The notes beneath the pieces are model-generated. The model saw only the letters and a program-made list of their open reading frames with translations, had not been told where the DNA came from and did not search any database. A DNA stretch of 64,000 nt from Lysinibacillus sp. JNUCC-52 (lineage in GTDB: Bacteria; Bacillota; Bacilli; Bacillales_A; Planococcaceae): positions 1,971,001 through 2,035,000 of the forward strand of contig NZ_CP065546.1 in assembly GCF_015999545.1 (NCBI RefSeq), written 5' to 3'. The stretch's first letter is position 1; the number at the start of each line of letters is the position of its first letter. This document shows positions 17,485 through 26,357 of this stretch, piece by piece. The translations under genes and the position numbers were made by a program.

Positions 17485-19611
17485 TTATTTTTCAACTACA
17501 CACTGGCCATTTTGCATTTTAATATGCAATGTTTCTCCTGGTAGCACTTCGCCACGCAGTAACTCCTTAGCAACTGCTGTTTCGATATACCGTTGCACAA
17601 AGCGTTTTAAAGGACGTGCACCAAACTGTGGATCTGCTCCATGTTCCACAACCCAATCAATTACGTCTTGATCAACATTTAACGTAATTTCCTGCTCAGC
17701 TACACGTTTTACAAGCTGCTCAACATATTTCCAAGCAATGGCTGTGAAATGTTCTTCAGATAACGCATGGAACATAATAATATCGTCCATTCGATTTAAT
17801 AGCTCTGGCTTAAAGTGCTGGCGTAATGCCGCCATAACTAAATCCTCGACTCCAGCATCATCTTCTTGTGCTTCCATTAAATAGCTAGAGCCTATATTGG
17901 ATGTTAAAATAATTACGGTATTTGTAAAGTTCACCATTCGTCCCTGACTATCTGTAATGCGACCATCATCTAAAATTTGCAATAAAATGTTCGCTACATC
18001 AGGATGAGCTTTTTCAATTTCATCAAGTAATACAACAGCATACGGATTACGACGAACGGCTTCCGTTAATTGTCCTCCTTCTTCATAGCCAATGTAGCCT
18101 GGAGGTGCACCAACGAGACGAGATACGCTATGTTTCTCCATATACTCACTCATATCAATACGAATAAAATGCTCCTCAGAATCGAACAGCTGGGCAGCAA
18201 GTGCCTTAGCGAGCTCTGTTTTACCTACACCCGTTGGCCCTAGGAATAAGAAACTACCAATTGGGCGATGTGGGTCTTTAATGCCTGCTCGTGCACGCCA
18301 TACTGCTTCTGTAACAAGCTGAACTGCATTATCCTGCCCCACAACACGTTCATGTAATGTATCTTTTAAACGCAGTAATTTTTCACGTTCGCCTTCCACT
18401 AACTTCGTGACAGGAATACCAGTCCAACGAGATACAATTGAAGCAATCTCATCAGAAGTAACTTCCTCACGCAAAATACGTGTCTCACTACCTTTTTCTA
18501 AATGTTTTTCCATCTCTTGAAGCTCTTTTTCAAGGGCAGGAATTTTCCCATGTCGTAATTCAGCTGCTTTATTTAAATCATATTTACTTTCCGCTTCATC
18601 TAAATCACGACGATATTTATCCAGTAATTCACGTTTTTTCTGGATGCCTTGCAATGCTTCTTTCTCTGCTTCCCATTGTTTACGCATGCCTTCGGATGAA
18701 TCTTTAAGTTTTGTTAACTCTTCTTGTAATTGCTCCAGACGTTTTTTACTAGCTTCATCTTTTTCCTTACGTAATGCTTGTTCTTCAATCTCTAATTGCA
18801 TTATTCGACGAGTCACCGCATCTAATTCTTGTGGCATTGAATCGATTTCTGTACGGATCATTGCGCATGCCTCATCTATTAAATCAATCGCTTTATCTGG
18901 TAAAAAACGCTCTGTAATATAGCGATTTGAAAGCTCAGCAGCCGCTACAATTGCCCGATCATGAATACGAACCGCATGATGCAGTTCAAAGCGTTCTTTT
19001 AAGCCACGTAATATAGAAACAGTATCTTCGATAGATGGTTCACGAACAAGCACTTGTTGGAAGCGACGTTCTAAAGCGGGATCTTTTTCAATATACATAC
19101 GATATTCGTCTAGTGTAGTAGCACCTATACAGTGAAGCTCACCACGTGCAAGCATCGGTTTTAACATATTGCCAGCATCCATTGCTCCATCTGTTTTACC
19201 AGCACCAACAATCGTATGGATTTCATCGATAAATAAAATAATGCGCCCTTCAGATTCTTTCACTTCTTTTAATACGCCTTTTAATCGTTCTTCAAATTGA
19301 CCACGATAACTTGCACCCGCTATTAATGCGCTCATATCAAGCTCGTACAATACACACTCTTTTAATCCTTCTGGAACATCACCTTTTACAATACGTTGTG
19401 CTAACCCTTCGACAATGGCTGTTTTACCTACCCCTGGTTCACCGATTAATACTGGGTTATTTTTCGTTTTACGTGTTAAAATTCGAATGACATTGCGAAT
19501 TTCTTCATCACGTCCAATTACTGGGTCCATTTTGCCGTTTTTTACTTCTTCTACTAAGTTACGACCAAATTGCTCTAATGGTTTTTTATCATCAGTTTGT
19601 TGAAATTGCAT
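17485..19611 (-). CDS. clpB: ClpB-type disaggregase lacking the N-terminal domain
   Basis: Hsp104/ClpB ATPase, 708 residues instead of about 860. First AAA+ module: Walker A GEPGVGKT (57-64) and [12 protein letters not shown]. Then a full ClpB middle domain with [16 protein letters not shown], which separates it from ClpC and ClpE. Second module: [21 protein letters not shown] and the ending [12 protein letters not shown]. The protein begins at [19 protein letters not shown], the position where the linker after the N domain ends in full-length ClpB. Start ATG with GAGGAG; no N-domain coding sequence fits in the 258 bp upstream, which holds a CtsR site. It thus resembles the short ClpB form that E. 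coli makes from an internal start, here the only form. Confidence 0.93.
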   Translation of the reverse strand: MQFQQTDDKKPLEQFGRNLVEEVKNGKMDPVIGRDEEIRNVIRILTRKTKNNPVLIGEPGVGKTAIVEGLAQRIVKGDVPEGLKECVLYELDMSALIAGASYRGQFEERLKGVLKEVKESEGRIILFIDEIHTIVGAGKTDGAMDAGNMLKPMLARGELHCIGATTLDEYRMYIEKDPALERRFQQVLVREPSIEDTVSILRGLKERFELHHAVRIHDRAIVAAAELSNRYITERFLPDKAIDLIDEACAMIRTEIDSMPQELDAVTRRIMQLEIEEQALRKEKDEASKKRLEQLQEELTKLKDSSEGMRKQWEAEKEALQGIQKKRELLDKYRRDLDEAESKYDLNKAAELRHGKIPALEKELQEMEKHLEKGSETRILREEVTSDEIASIVSRWTGIPVTKLVEGEREKLLRLKDTLHERVVGQDNAVQLVTEAVWRARAGIKDPHRPIGSFLFLGPTGVGKTELAKALAAQLFDSEEHFIRIDMSEYMEKHSVSRLVGAPPGYIGYEEGGQLTEAVRRNPYAVVLLDEIEKAHPDVANILLQILDDGRITDSQGRMVNFTNTVIILTSNIGSSYLMEAQEDDAGVEDLVMAALRQHFKPELLNRMDDIIMFHALSEEHFTAIAWKYVEQLVKRVAEQEITLNVDQDVIDWVVEHGADPQFGARPLKRFVQRYIETAVAKELLRGEVLPGETLHIKMQNGQCVVEK

Positions 19612-19667
19612 TGTAGCACTCCTCTTCTCTTTTTATATCTTTACCCTAATTTAATTTCAATTAAAAG

Positions 19668-19684
19668 TTTGACCTTTTTTGACT
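19668..19684 (-). promoter_or_regulatory. CtsR operator upstream of clpB
   Basis: AGTCAAA-AAA-GGTCAAA on the minus strand matches the CtsR heptad direct repeat (RGTCAAA-N3-RGTCAAA). It predicts heat induction of clpB by relief of CtsR repression. Confidence 0.85.
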
Positions 19685-19869
19685 AACTTTATTTTACAAC
19701 AATCGACAAACCGTAGCAAAAAAAAAGCTCAAAAATTTTTTACTGAAAAATGGAAAATTACGTTATAATAGTGGTATGTTTCGTTGTTTTAGTATATCGA
19801 AATGATTATCGTCATCCTTTTGTAATACAGGTAATTTCTATTACAAAAAGAAAGAGATGTGTTTGATAT

Positions 19870-20565
19870 ATGGTACTAATGGATAATATCCAAGAGAAAA
19901 TGCATGCACTTTTTCAAAACAATGGTGTTTTTATTAAAGTGAATAAAGATAGTAAAATTTTCTTAGAAGGGGAACGAGCTAAAGAGATTTATTATATTAA
20001 AACAGGTGCTATTTCGATTAGCCAGGAAACCGAGAGTGGCAAGGAATTAACAATTCGAATTTGCGGTCCTGATAGTATAATTGGTGAAGGCTCATTATTT
20101 TGTAACCTTACTTATTTTTCGATGACAGCTAAAGTTTTAGAAACTTCAACGTTGTATGTTTTAAGTCGTAAATCATTAGAGCATCTATTAGTGGAGCAGC
20201 CACATTTAATGGTAGAGTATATGAAATGGTTGCAAACAGAAAATTTAAAATATCAAAGCCGACTACGTGATTTAGTGTTAAATGGTAAAAAAGGTGCTTT
20301 ATTTTCAACATTAATTCGCCTTTCAAATACTTATGGCAAGCCATTAGAAAATGAGTCCATTTTTATCGATTTTCCATTAACGAATTCAGAAATTGCGAAT
20401 TTATGTGCTACAAGTAGAGAAATGATTAACCGTATGTTGAATGATCTAAAAAAGCATCACATTCTATCCTTCGAAAAAGGTTATATTACGATTCTTGATT
20501 TACAATATTTAAAAAATGAAATTGCCTGTGAAAATTGCCCATTACAAATTTGCCGTATAGACTGA
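19870..20565 (+). CDS. Crp/Fnr family regulator with C-terminal Fe-S motif (Fnr-like)
   Basis: A 231-residue transcription factor: cAMP-binding-like beta roll (about 20-125: FLEGERAKEIYYIKTGAIS, GPDSIIGEGSLF), dimer helix, then a winged helix-turn-helix (LTNSEIANLCATSREMINRMLNDL, only partly quoted by role). The tail CENCPLQIC gives Cys220, Cys223 and Cys228, a CX2CX4C cluster at the C-terminus. This is the arrangement of B. subtilis Fnr, an oxygen sensor with a [4Fe-4S] cluster, not of cAMP-bound CRP. The start is uncertain: ATG 19870 or ATG 19879, both with weak ribosome sites. Divergent from clpB. Targets are not known; respiratory genes are not in this window. Confidence 0.82.
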   Translation: MVLMDNIQEKMHALFQNNGVFIKVNKDSKIFLEGERAKEIYYIKTGAISISQETESGKELTIRICGPDSIIGEGSLFCNLTYFSMTAKVLETSTLYVLSRKSLEHLLVEQPHLMVEYMKWLQTENLKYQSRLRDLVLNGKKGALFSTLIRLSNTYGKPLENESIFIDFPLTNSEIANLCATSREMINRMLNDLKKHHILSFEKGYITILDLQYLKNEIACENCPLQICRID

Positions 20566-20639
20566 TTTATTAACTATAGCGCGTCGTATGTAGGACATTT
20601 GCGATTTCATTTTGTCTACTTAACAGTAAAAAATAAATA

Positions 20640-20711
20640 AAAAATCCCCGCTTACAGTTATGTGCAAGCAGGGATTTTTTATTCATCTCGTTAGAAGGCC
20701 AACTTCTAACG
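20640..20711. terminator. Terminator pair between fnr-like gene and yitW
   Basis: Two hairpins: CGTTAGAAG / CTTCTAACG over the yitW stop codon, then AAATCCC-GCTT / AAGC-GGGATTT with T-runs on both strands. The second serves both convergent genes. Confidence 0.8.
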
Positions 20712-21014
20712 GACACCTAATGCCATTTTCGCATAGCGAGACATTTTATCTTTAGACCATGGTGGATTCCATACAATATTTACATTTGTACTTTTCACCT
20801 CTGGTAGTTCACTCATAGCTGTATTTACTTGGTCGACAATAACTGGTCCCATTGGACAGCCCATTGACGTTAGTGTCATTGTAACTGTCGCTAACCCCTC
20901 GTCATCTAAATCTACATCATATACTAAACCTAAGTTGACGATATCAATTCCAAGCTCAGGGTCGATTACGTTTTCTAATGCACTTAACATGCTGTCTTTC
21001 ATATCTTGATCCAT
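20706..21014 (-). CDS. yitW: MIP18/DUF59 family metal-sulfur cluster assembly protein (YitW/SufT-like)
   Basis: A 102-residue protein of the family that helps place iron-sulfur clusters in target proteins. Conserved blocks are VIDPELGIDIVNLGLVY, LTSMGCPMGP with the reactive Cys53, and VWNPPWSKDKMS. Start ATG at 21014 with GAAAGGAG; the frame continues seven codons upstream without support. Followed by a terminator, preceded 54 bp upstream by the esterase yitV in the same direction, the B. subtilis yitV-yitW order. Confidence 0.95.
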   Translation of the reverse strand: MDQDMKDSMLSALENVIDPELGIDIVNLGLVYDVDLDDEGLATVTMTLTSMGCPMGPVIVDQVNTAMSELPEVKSTNVNIVWNPPWSKDKMSRYAKMALGVR

Positions 21015-21067
21015 CTGTATTTCTCCTTTCGTCACAGTGTTAACTTAATCATAGCAGATGCTTCTTA

Positions 21068-21832
21068 TTATGCCAAATGCTGTGCAAGCCAATCAGTTGC
21101 CGCTAGCATACCTGTACGTGTTACAGTATGACCAGCATGTTTATCTGCAATAAATTTTAAGTTGCTCGGATTTTCATCGTAGTATGCACGTAATGATAAA
21201 TAAAAGTCATACGTATCATTAAAAGGAACGGTTTTATCATGCTCACCATGCCAAAAGAATACTGGGCGGCCAGCGAATTGTTCTGGTGTTAAACTGATAT
21301 CATATTTTGCGAGAAGTTCGTTCGTTTTTTGTACTTCTTGTTCGGACATCGGAAATTTCACACCGCTTTTAGCCATTTGCTGCAATTGATAGGCACCTAA
21401 TTTAATAAAACCTGGGCCACCCATACATATTGCTGCCGTTTGAATCCAATCATAACGTTTTAAACAACCAGATGTAACGATTGCACCCATCGAAGTGCCA
21501 GCCACACCAATTTTATTGTTAGCTAGTAATTGCTTATTCTTTAATTCTTTATATAATTGCTCTACTTCATGAATAGAATTTAAAACGATATCCCAAAAAT
21601 GTAGATTCATTTGAGTCTCTGTTAATCCTTCACTGCGATCACCATGAAGTTTTGCATCTGGTAATAGGACACGCACCCCTTTATTTACTAACTGGTATGC
21701 ATAATGTAAGTTATGTTCTTTTGCGCTCATAAAGCCGTGTAAGAAAATTACTACGGGGGTATTTTCATTCATATTATCTGTCGATATATGTAACAAAGGA
21801 ATTTGTCCCCAAATTTCATTCTTTACTAACAT
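21068..21832 (-). CDS. yitV: Alpha/beta hydrolase, YitV-like esterase
   Basis: A 254-residue cytosolic serine hydrolase. Nucleophile elbow GTSMG (Ser114), the oxyanion block IFLHGFMSAKEH, a late Asp in WHGEHDKTVPF and the catalytic His in KHAGHTVTR form a complete triad. The substrate is unknown; the family is grouped with prolyl-oligopeptidase-like esterases. Start ATG at 21832 with GGGAG eight bases upstream; the TTG at 21847 is inside the site. It is divergent from yitU with a 125-bp shared control region. Confidence 0.9.
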   Translation of the reverse strand: MLVKNEIWGQIPLLHISTDNMNENTPVVIFLHGFMSAKEHNLHYAYQLVNKGVRVLLPDAKLHGDRSEGLTETQMNLHFWDIVLNSIHEVEQLYKELKNKQLLANNKIGVAGTSMGAIVTSGCLKRYDWIQTAAICMGGPGFIKLGAYQLQQMAKSGVKFPMSEQEVQKTNELLAKYDISLTPEQFAGRPVFFWHGEHDKTVPFNDTYDFYLSLRAYYDENPSNLKFIADKHAGHTVTRTGMLAATDWLAQHLA

Positions 21833-21957
21833 TCTTGTCACTCCCAACTTTTGTCTAACCTTTTTTATGTTAGCAAACTTTTTTCAATGTGACAAAATTT
21901 TGACGTATGGATTACAAAGAGATACTATTCAAACATATAGGAAAGGGGCAACATGCA

Positions 21958-22767
21958 ATGAAACCGCATTTAATCGTTTTGGATTTAGACGGTACGTTAT
22001 TGACGGACCAACAACAAATTTCTTTAAAAACTAAAAAAACATTATTGCAGGCTAAGGAACAAGGGCATCAAGTGATGATTGCCACAGGTCGTCCTTACCG
22101 TGCAAGTGACATTTACTATCATGAGCTTGGTTTAACAACACCTATTGTTAATTTTAATGGTGCTTATGTCCACCATCCTAAAAATGCTGCTTGGCAAACA
22201 ATGCATACACCGATTGACTTGAACGTTGTACGAGAGGTTGTCGATTCGGTAAATAGCTATGAATATGAAAATATTATCGCTGAAGTAAAAGATGACATAT
22301 ATGTGCATACAGAGGATGATCGGATACTAAACATTTTTAACATGGGTAATCCCAAAATTACGCTCGGTGATATTTCGACAAATCTATTAGTTAATCCAAC
22401 GAGTCTACTAATTCAAGCTAACGAAACTAACTCAATGATTATACGTGACCATTTACAAGAAGTTCATGCGGAAGTGATTGAGCATCGTCGTTGGGGTGCT
22501 CCGCTTCACATTATTGAAATTGTGCGTCGTGGCTTAAATAAAGCTGTCGGAATTTCACATGTAGCTAAAGATTTAGGTATTCCGCGTGAGCGTATTATCG
22601 CCTTTGGTGATGAGGACAATGATCTAGAAATGATTGATTATGCTGGTATCGGCGTCGCTATGGGGAATGGAATCGCTAGCTTAAAAAACATTGCCAATGA
22701 AATTACAACGACGAATAACGATGATGGCATTGCTAAAATACTGATTGAGCGCTTAAAATTATCATAG
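21958..22767 (+). CDS. yitU: HAD superfamily Cof-type phosphatase (YitU)
   Basis: A 269-residue class IIB HAD phosphatase. Motif I is D9-L-D11-G-T, motif II IATGRPYR, motif III is the Lys in RRGLNKAVGIS and motif IV GDEDNDLEMI. Members of this type dephosphorylate sugar or nucleotide-derived phosphates, including the flavin precursor ARPP; B. subtilis YitU has been linked with that last step of riboflavin synthesis. Start ATG at 21958 with AAAGGGG ten bases upstream; an ATG at 21907 is in frame without a ribosome site. The next gene, degV-like, starts 87 bp later. Confidence 0.9.
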   Translation: MKPHLIVLDLDGTLLTDQQQISLKTKKTLLQAKEQGHQVMIATGRPYRASDIYYHELGLTTPIVNFNGAYVHHPKNAAWQTMHTPIDLNVVREVVDSVNSYEYENIIAEVKDDIYVHTEDDRILNIFNMGNPKITLGDISTNLLVNPTSLLIQANETNSMIIRDHLQEVHAEVIEHRRWGAPLHIIEIVRRGLNKAVGISHVAKDLGIPRERIIAFGDEDNDLEMIDYAGIGVAMGNGIASLKNIANEITTTNNDDGIAKILIERLKLS

Positions 22768-22854
22768 ATAAGTAGCTATTGCCATTTTTTCAGCCATTTA
22801 AAATTTGGACGAAGTATAGAATTACTAATAAATATAATTTTTTAGGAGGTTAAG

Positions 22855-23715
22855 ATGATGAAAATTTATACTGATAGTGGATGTGACTTACCGAAATCTT
22901 ACTACGAAGAGAATGATGTCATTCTACTTCCACTACGAGTACAAGTAAATAACAACGAATATGATGATGTCCTATCGATTGATTCTAAAGAAGTTTACGA
23001 CGCTATCCGACAAGGCGCACATCCAAAAACTTCACAAGTTTCACCAGAACTTTTTTTAAAGCATTTTGAAGACCTTGCAAAAAGCGGAGAGCAAGGCATT
23101 TATATCGCCTTTTCATCTGAATTGTCAGGCACGTATAGTACAGCTGTAATGATTCGCAACCAAGTAATCGAGCAATATCCTACGTTAAAGCTAGCAATTA
23201 TCGATTCTAAATGTGCCTCATTAGGTCATGGCTTAATCGTTCAAGAAGCCGTTCAACTACGTAAAACTGATACACCGCTTGAGGAAATTGAAACAAAAGT
23301 CTCCTCACTCGCTTCACAGATGGAACATCTTTTTACAGTGGAAGATTTAGACTACCTTGCGAAAGGCGGTCGTGTTTCGAAAGCAAGTGCATTTCTTGGT
23401 GGGCTCCTTAGCATTAAGCCAATTTTAAATGTTGAGGATGGCAAACTTGTACCGATTGAAAAATCACGTGGTCGTAAAAAAGCGATTGCACGTATGTTAG
23501 ATATTATGCAAGAACGCGGTGGTGATTTTTCTGACAAAATTGTTGGCATTAGTCACAGTGATGACGAGGCCTTCGCGAACGACGTAAAGGCATCGATACA
23601 GGAAAAATTCGCTCCAAAAGAAGTTCAAATAACAATGATTGGTTCAGTTATTGGTTCTCATGTTGGACCAGGTACGATTGCTATTTTCTTTACGAATAAG
23701 AGCTACCAAGCATAG
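22855..23715 (+). CDS. yitS: DegV family fatty acid-binding protein (YitS)
   Basis: A 286-residue FakB-type protein: it holds a fatty acid in its core while the kinase FakA phosphorylates the carboxylate. Seen: IYTDSGCDLP (typical N-terminal DS motif), KTSQVSPELFL (the T-S-Q-P/V-S binding motif), SSELSGTYSTA and the late GSVIGSHVGPGTIAIFF with the conserved His. Two adjacent ATGs (22855, 22858) share a GGAGG. It may feed exogenous or recycled acids to phospholipids, complementing fabH/fabF 6 kb away. A strong terminator follows. Confidence 0.93.
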   Translation: MMKIYTDSGCDLPKSYYEENDVILLPLRVQVNNNEYDDVLSIDSKEVYDAIRQGAHPKTSQVSPELFLKHFEDLAKSGEQGIYIAFSSELSGTYSTAVMIRNQVIEQYPTLKLAIIDSKCASLGHGLIVQEAVQLRKTDTPLEEIETKVSSLASQMEHLFTVEDLDYLAKGGRVSKASAFLGGLLSIKPILNVEDGKLVPIEKSRGRKKAIARMLDIMQERGGDFSDKIVGISHSDDEAFANDVKASIQEKFAPKEVQITMIGSVIGSHVGPGTIAIFFTNKSYQA

Positions 23716-23740
23716 CATAATGAGAACAGGACACAAGAGA

Positions 23741-23780
23741 AAAAGTGTTAGATTGATTGCAATCAATCTAACACTTTTTT
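23741..23780 (+). terminator. Terminator of yitU-yitS
   Basis: A perfect palindrome, AAAAGTGTTAGATTGATT and its complement, ends in six T; palindromic flanks make it work on both strands. Confidence 0.9.
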
Positions 23781-23788
23781 ACTATGCC

Positions 23789-23916
23789 GTTGATGTCCGC
23801 TACGGCGGTTGCTTTCCGCGGGCACCCCATAAGCCGCAACCCTCGCTAACGCGCGGATTGTTGCGTCTTACGTTGCGTGCGTTCCCGCAGGAGTCACCGC
23901 CTTCGCTACCATCAAC
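23789..23916. repeat. Dispersed palindromic repeat, type A, copy 1
   Basis: 128 bp with outer arms beginning GTTGATG and ending CATCAAC (imperfect over ~33 bp, including the CGCGGG / CCCGC ends) and an inner hairpin TAAGCCGCAA / TTGCGTCTTA. No coding frame is convincing. The same unit recurs three times at 25663-26245. Confidence 0.9.
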
Positions 23917-24002
23917 TAATGTTCTCTTCTAAATTTTATCTACTGTAAAAGAATTTACTAACAGCTTTGTTCCTCTTTTAAAGTTTTGTCCCAGCCTCTT
24001 GG

Positions 24003-25475
24003 CTAATTTTGCTTTGCAGCGTCTTGTTCTTGACGACGTTTTTTACCTCGTTTAATAATAACAATGACAAAGCCAATAAATACAACATAGACTAATCCAA
24101 GCGCAGCCATGTAAGGAATGTTTAGTCCTTCATCGTCTTTTACTTGATAGATTTCTACAATTTCACGGTCTAAAATGACTGGGTACACATCTTTTTCATT
24201 TATACGTACCTTTTCTTCTTGTAAAATACCGTTTAGCATTTTGCCTTCACCAATTTGCTCTGGTGTTAAATCGACACGTTGTGTTTTCCCCGTATTGTTC
24301 ACCATAATAATCCATTGCTCTTCCTCAGATTTTCGTGTAAATACAAGTAAACCATTGTCATTTGTAATGACTTCAAAATCACCTTTACGTAATGTCGCTG
24401 ATTGATTACGTAAAGATTGTACGTTTTTAATATAATCAATTAACTCTTCATCTGTTTTAAAATTGTATAACTGATGTGTGTCAGGCTTCTCTTCCCCGTT
24501 CATGGCGATTTCTGTACCGTACTGAACTACAGGAATACCAGGCATCATAAATAATGCACCCAATGCCATTTTTAATCGTGTTGGTGGGAACATGTTTTCA
24601 GATGCCGAATCGAATGTAAAACGATGCGTTTGCAGTGAATCAATCATAATTTGTGTTGGTTTCTCACTAGCAAAAGGCTCCATTAACTTTGATGAGTCCT
24701 GATCAACATTTTTAAAAATATTACGGAAAATTTCAGCCGTTGCTGGCGAGAAGCTTGCATCAAAATTTGCATCACTTTCTTCATTTGTAATAACGTATAA
24801 CGAATTTTTGGTATCTTTTAATGCTGTAATCATTTCATTGAGAAAATCAGAATCAGCATCCGCAATATTCGTTAAACGTATGCCCCCAACATCATATGTA
24901 GAAACAAATGTTGTCGCAGATTCAATTAAAGCAGCTTGTACATCTTTATTAGTTAAATCCCATTGAATATGGCCATTATCTGTAGAGACAATCCAATTTT
25001 GTTTTGTAGTGTCCTGTGCCCATTCATGATTAGGGCTCACATTATTTAAAGGAAAGTCTACCATCATCGACATATTTTTTTCTTTATAAGCCTTCACGAC
25101 ATTTTGGAATTCTTCTTCTGTTCCAAAATGCTCTTCGATTTTACTATAGCTTGTTGGCATAGAGCCATCGTATATTTCAGTATCGAAAATTGTTCCGATA
25201 GATACAATTGTATAGCCCATTTCGCCAATAAATTTTAGTTTATCTTGTAGACCTGTAAAGTCACCACCTGCAAATTTCGTTGGGTCTTTCGTATTTGTAT
25301 CAAAATCGTTGGTACCCGAACCATTAAAGAAACGGTCAACGAGTAAATCAAAAATGCTTTCTTCTGCAATCGTTCTAGTTTGAACTTCATCCGCATGAGC
25401 TGGTGTTGCACCTATTAATGAAGTTGCCAGTAAAAGCGATGCGGCTGTTGCGCCTATCCACTTCTTAAATTTCAC
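24003..25475 (-). CDS. Membrane-anchored alpha-amylase (GH13) homologue with degraded active site
   Basis: A 490-residue exported protein: signal peptide with SLLLATSLIGATPAHA (cleavage after about residue 28), a GH13 barrel (region I near VDFPLNNVSPNH, MPGIPVVQYGTEIAM late in the barrel), a C-terminal beta domain and a membrane helix (about 451-473, PYMAALGLVYVVFIGFVIVI) with a basic tail. Region II reads VGGIRLTNI, so the nucleophile Asp is Thr202; the Arg is kept. Region IV reads FTFDSASEN in place of a DNHD-type block, so the stabilising Asp and its His are lost. The acid Glu (ITNEES) may remain. It is probably not a working glycosidase. GTG start at 25475 with GAGAGGG. Confidence 0.85.
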   Translation of the reverse strand: MKFKKWIGATAASLLLATSLIGATPAHADEVQTRTIAEESIFDLLVDRFFNGSGTNDFDTNTKDPTKFAGGDFTGLQDKLKFIGEMGYTIVSIGTIFDTEIYDGSMPTSYSKIEEHFGTEEEFQNVVKAYKEKNMSMMVDFPLNNVSPNHEWAQDTTKQNWIVSTDNGHIQWDLTNKDVQAALIESATTFVSTYDVGGIRLTNIADADSDFLNEMITALKDTKNSLYVITNEESDANFDASFSPATAEIFRNIFKNVDQDSSKLMEPFASEKPTQIMIDSLQTHRFTFDSASENMFPPTRLKMALGALFMMPGIPVVQYGTEIAMNGEEKPDTHQLYNFKTDEELIDYIKNVQSLRNQSATLRKGDFEVITNDNGLLVFTRKSEEEQWIIMVNNTGKTQRVDLTPEQIGEGKMLNGILQEEKVRINEKDVYPVILDREIVEIYQVKDDEGLNIPYMAALGLVYVVFIGFVIVIIKRGKKRRQEQDAAKQN

Positions 25476-25662
25476 TTTTATTCCCTCTCTTTCAAAGCAA
25501 TCCAACGTCATTTTACCAAATAAAACAACTACGTAGCTATCATTTCAAAATATTTTCGTGAAATGCAAAATGAATTACGACAAAAAGGTGTCAAATTAAG
25601 TCAACTTCAAAAATAAAAGGCATCGACAAGAGAGAAAAAGGAGGAATTAATCTTGCATCGTC

Positions 25663-25790
25663 GTTGTTGTTCGCTACAGCGGTGCTTTCCGCGGGCACAC
25701 ACGTAAGCCGCAACCGTCGCTGTCGCGCCGCATGTTGCGTCTTACGCTGCGTGCGTTCCCCCAGGAGTCACCGCCTCCGCTACCATCAAC
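25663..25790. repeat. Type A palindromic repeat, copy 2 (array unit 1)
   Basis: 128 bp, same architecture as copy 1, with outer arms starting GTTGTTGTTCGCTAC and ending GCTACCATCAAC, and inner arms CGTAAGCCGCAAC / GTTGCGTCTTACG. Confidence 0.9.
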
Positions 25791-25891
25791 TTGTGCTCTC
25801 TGCTAAGTTTTATTTTTGCAAGGAAAGTATAACTAATGTCATTCGGTTTTTCTTTCAAAAATGAGATGGCCTCGTCTCTTTTGGCATGGTC

Positions 25892-26019
25892 GTTGTTGTT
25901 CGCTACAGCGGTGCTTTCCGCGGGCACACACGTAAGCCGCAACCTTCGCTGGCGCGCCGCCTATTGCGTCTTACGCTGCGTGCATTCCCACAGGAGTCAC
26001 CGCCTCCGCTACCATCAAC
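25892..26019. repeat. Type A palindromic repeat, copy 3 (array unit 2)
   Basis: 128 bp; 229 bp after copy 2. The spacer downstream (TTGTGCTCTCTGCTAAG, TTTTTGCAAGGAAAGTA) is also repeated. Confidence 0.9.
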
Positions 26020-26117
26020 TTGTGCTCTCTGCTAAGTTTTATTTTTGCAAGGAAAGTAAACTTATTCCATTCGGTTTATTTACAAAAATGAGATGGCCTC
26101 TCCTCTTTTGCATCGTC

Positions 26118-26245
26118 GTGAATGTTCGCTACAGCGGTGCTTTCCGCGGGCACACACGTAAGTCGCAACCGTCGCTGTCGCGCCGCCTGTTGCGTCTTAC
26201 GTTTTGTTCGTTCCCACAGGAGTCACCGCCTCTGCTATCATCAAC
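26118..26245. repeat. Type A palindromic repeat, copy 4 (array unit 3)
   Basis: 128 bp; 226 bp after copy 3, with point differences in the arms (GTGAATGTTCGCTAC, GCTATCATCAAC) and in the loop side. Confidence 0.9.
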
Positions 26246-26277
26246 TTGTACTATCTGCTAAGTTCTATTTTTGCAAG

Positions 26278-26317
26278 GAAAATTGTTTGGGTGACAGGCA
26301 CTTAAAAAGCTGGGCAC
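26278..26317. repeat. Short GTTTGGGTGACAGGCACT motif copy 1
   Basis: AATTGTTTGGGTGACAGGCA followed by CTTAAAAAG and a second GGGCACTAAAAAA, just before the yisL terminator. Related copies at 42316, 42396 and 55322. Confidence 0.75.
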
Positions 26318-26352
26318 TAAAAAAGCCGTGAAGCAAAACTTCACGGCTTTTA
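26318..26352 (-). terminator. Terminator of yisL
   Basis: Stem AAAAGCCGTGAAG / CTTCACGGCTTTT, followed by T-rich sequence on the minus strand. Confidence 0.85.
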
Positions 26353-26357
26353 AATCA

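Larger units (their letters stand above)
25638..26285. repeat. Tandem array of three ~228-bp units
   Basis: The array is unit (128-bp palindrome) plus a ~100-bp spacer repeated three times, filling most of the 880-bp gap between the GH13 gene and yisL. Open frames across it (on both strands) are by-products of the repeat, without ribosome sites. Confidence 0.85.

Noticed and set aside
25836..26261. Open frames of 60-140 codons across the palindromic array
   Set aside because: They recur with each repeat copy, lack ribosome sites and have Arg/Ser/Cys-rich translations typical of GC-rich palindromes.
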